Origin: Spirosoma sp.
GTDB lineage: Bacteria > Bacteroidota > Bacteroidia > Cytophagales > Spirosomataceae
Assembly (NCBI RefSeq): GCF_026391055.1
Contig: NZ_JAPLET010000002.1
Span: forward strand, 1 to 32,878
DNA length: 32,878 nucleotides
Reading direction: 5' to 3'
The notes under the pieces: generated by a model
Databases searched by the model: none
What the model saw: the letters and a program-made list of their open reading frames with translations, nothing else
What the model was told of the DNA's origin: nothing
Made by a program: the position numbers and the translations under genes
Shown here: positions 31,429-32,878 of the stretch, piece by piece
How positions within the stretch are numbered: position 1 is the stretch's first letter
How the letters are laid out: each line of letters opens with the position of its first letter

Positions 31429-32328
31429 ATGCTTACTAAGTTGCCGGTCAAATTAAGTCCGCACGAAACCAACTGTCTGTTGTCTATAATAGCTTCCCAT
31501 TTTGATCATGATCGGATACCGATGATTGGTGCATCTACGAGCGGACAAAATAGAAAACGACTACCCCTACTCCGTTCATACGCCCGTTACCCGTCGATCT
31601 CTTGCACCAAATGGCGTATATTTGGCAAGGCTGCCTTAGGCCGAGCCTATATTATGCTTGGCCGGAATCGACAATTTATGGAGCAGGAGACTTCTTTAAA
31701 AAACTTACAGACCCACCAATCTGCTAGTGCCTTTGCGGTGGTAGGTGATTACCGAATTTTGGTGGATAACCCACAGGGTGTTGTTCATTTTTACGAAGGA
31801 AGAGGAGGGTGGGGAAGATTAGTCAGAAGCGTACCTATCGAAAAATGGTCGGGAGACTGGTTAATCAGAACTATCGGTCGATTCTTTCGACTCAATTACC
31901 AATTGTCCGACGATAAGGTAATCGCATCCGTCCAACGGAATGGGTATCTGACCGTACAGGTAGAACATCACATTGCTGGAGCTGTTCTGTACCAGCGTGC
32001 ATTGAAAGGTGAATTTTGGGATTACTGCGTAAGCTACCGGGGTGATGTGGGATTTGGGGCGACGGTTAGAACAGCCATAGCCGATTTGCGAGCTAAGCTG
32101 GCGACCCGAACCAATGTCGAACAAGCTGAAATAGCGCTACAAATTGGCTCTGCCAGTCGATTTACCCAGCAGCAGTTAGAGGCCTTTTGTGAAGCAAATG
32201 GTCTAATGCCAGGTAGACATTACACACGTCAGCATCTTCGTCAAGCTATTCTGCGTCAGCGAAAAATGAACTGTGAACAGTTCCGCAACCAACTCGCTTA
32301 CTTCGGTATTCGTATCAATTGTAAATAG
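31429..32328 (+). CDS. Two-part protein of unknown function with repeated leader
   Basis: The protein has 299 residues from ATG 31429, chosen by analogy with leader copies A and B; in-frame TTG 31393 and ATG 31408 lie inside the leader. The first 85 residues are basic (SIIASHFDHDRIPMIGAST, KRLPLLRSYARYPSISC). A distinct globular part begins near MEQETSLKNLQTHQSA (internal ATG 31678), with FAVVGDYRILVDNPQGVVHF and IRTIGRFFRLNYQLSDDKV. A helical end follows (QQQLEAFCEANGLMPGRHYT, then RQHLRQAILRQRK) that resembles a small DNA-binding-type helical domain. No family recognised. The basic N-terminal part may be a fusion or an overlong start. It is 7 bases from the next gene. Confidence 0.7.
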   Translation: MLTKLPVKLSPHETNCLLSIIASHFDHDRIPMIGASTSGQNRKRLPLLRSYARYPSISCTKWRIFGKAALGRAYIMLGRNRQFMEQETSLKNLQTHQSASAFAVVGDYRILVDNPQGVVHFYEGRGGWGRLVRSVPIEKWSGDWLIRTIGRFFRLNYQLSDDKVIASVQRNGYLTVQVEHHIAGAVLYQRALKGEFWDYCVSYRGDVGFGATVRTAIADLRAKLATRTNVEQAEIALQIGSASRFTQQQLEAFCEANGLMPGRHYTRQHLRQAILRQRKMNCEQFRNQLAYFGIRINCK

Positions 32329-32335
32329 CTCTGGC

Positions 32336-32635
32336 ATGAATCCTAAAACCCCAAATAGGCCATTTGCGGCTGATTATACGTATACCGTTGAAGGAAACAT
32401 AATTTCGATCATTGATCTCGATCTTGGTAATAGGAGCGTCACGAACGACATTGATTATGTATTAGCAGAAATCCGTGCTGAAGTAGGTGATCTGTCTGGT
32501 TACAGCGTCATTTACCGGGATAGTATGGGGCGCTGGGACGGTGTTCGAATGGTCAATAATTCTGTTCATTTCTATGGGCTTGGTGAGGCTGAAAAGCAGA
32601 GCGCTATGAGTCGGTTATTGCATCTGCTCGACTAA
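32336..32635 (+). CDS. Small protein of unknown function
   Basis: The protein has 99 residues from ATG 32336, seven bases after the upstream stop. A longer frame from 32273 would overlap the upstream gene by 56 bases and adds an unlikely Ser/Asn-rich leader. It opens MNPKTPNRPFAADYTYTVEG, then NIISIIDLDLGNRSVTNDID, YSVIYRDSMGRWDGVRMV and a short helix SAMSRLLHLLD. The alternating beta and alpha pattern suggests a compact soluble fold. No membrane segment. No named family is claimed. It is the last gene before the right IS end and probably co-transcribed with the preceding gene. Confidence 0.72.
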   Translation: MNPKTPNRPFAADYTYTVEGNIISIIDLDLGNRSVTNDIDYVLAEIRAEVGDLSGYSVIYRDSMGRWDGVRMVNNSVHFYGLGEAEKQSAMSRLLHLLD

Positions 32636-32737
32636 TGATCAAGTACTTTATAAACGACAGTTTTATCACATTAGCCTATTAAGATTTAGTTGACCATAGT
32701 CCAGACAAAGGGAGGTTTTTCTGGACGATTGATTTCT

Positions 32738-32878
32738 TGACCCGTCCTGAAAAGCGTTGACCGTTTTGCTATTTATTTACCCTTTTATTGACCCGTCTAA
32801 GTTAGTCCGGTTTTTCATTGACCACAAGGCTTTCTAATAGTCTCTTGGTATAGTAGTTCTTCCAACGTCGCTTCAGCT
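32738..32878 (-). mobile_element. IS3-like insertion sequence, downstream end, truncated by window edge
   Basis: The terminal repeat at 32738-32762 (TGACCCGTCCTGAAAA ... GTTGACC) marks the outer boundary; transposase codons begin inside at 32802 and run off the window. The repeat is the inverted partner of 117-141. This is the 3' end of the element, whereas the left window edge carries the 5' end. The two pieces could belong to two copies, or to one copy bridging the window ends. Confidence 0.6.
32802..32878 (-). CDS. Transposase C-terminus, partial
   Basis: Reading leftward from the window edge, 24 codons end at TAA 32804-32802; the peptide begins LKRRWKNYYTKRLLESL and ends VVNEKPD. The KRRWKNYY block resembles the tail of IS3-family transposases in Bacteroidota. 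The rest of the gene is outside the window, so the DDE motif cannot be checked. Confidence 0.5.
   Translation of the reverse strand, partial: LKRRWKNYYTKRLLESLVVNEKPD

Noticed and set aside
32273..32335. Longer start for the last gene
   Set aside because: The extra 21 residues overlap the upstream gene by 56 bases and are Ser/Asn-rich; ATG 32336 fits the seven-base gap.
1..32878. Integrase, replication initiator or tRNA attachment site
   Set aside because: No tyrosine or serine recombinase, Rep protein or tRNA could be recognised on either strand, so no claim of ICE or plasmid is made.

Overview
The window reads as a piece of a conjugative element (plasmid or integrative element) from a Bacteroidota host, most likely a Cytophagales/Spirosoma-like bacterium. 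The grounds are a complete-looking Bacteroidetes-type tra operon (TraE, TraF, TraG, TraJ, TraK, TraL, TraM and TraN families), a DUF3408 protein, DUF3945/DUF4099-type proteins, the near absence of Shine-Dalgarno sites, and several TAnnTTTG-type -7 boxes. No integrase, replication initiator, rRNA, tRNA or CRISPR array was found, so plasmid versus ICE cannot be decided from the window.

Layout. 1-141 and 32738-32878 are the two opposite ends of IS3-like insertion sequences cut by the window edges; both transposase pieces lie on the minus strand. 142-6100 is a sparse left region with a small membrane protein gene, an orphan ECF sigma factor, long stretches without convincing genes but with degenerate repeats, a soluble three-PAS histidine kinase, and a 46-residue membrane-anchored protein that ends at a strong bidirectional terminator. 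6110-17836 (minus strand) is one tightly packed transfer operon: ParA, DUF3408 protein, a membrane-anchored acidic protein, two TraE-like pilins, TraF, the TraG/VirB4 ATPase, two secreted VirB5/TraI-like paralogues, TraJ, TraK, TraL, TraM and TraN. 17837-18470 is a very AT-rich divergent control region and a candidate oriT/parS area. From 18471 on the plus strand come a MobA-like relaxosome protein, the relaxase, the VirD4-type coupling protein and an XRE regulator. An M23 peptidase follows on the minus strand. Then two tandem DUF3945 proteins, a Toprim primase-like protein and a run of small unknown genes continue to 32635.

How it works together (inference from families). The relaxase and MobA process oriT, the coupling protein delivers the nucleoprotein to the TraE-TraN type IV secretion channel, and the M23 peptidase probably opens the cell wall locally. 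The Toprim and DUF3945 proteins probably serve DNA processing or establishment. ParA and DUF3408 may give partition or operon control.

Most notable: three unknown genes at 29.0-31.5 kb are each preceded, about 31 bases before the start codon, by the same roughly 25-base partly self-complementary leader. One of them is a frameshifted paralogue of the gene that follows it. The element also shows four tandem paralogue pairs (TraE, VirB5-like, DUF3945, and an AFRLRxTG protein).
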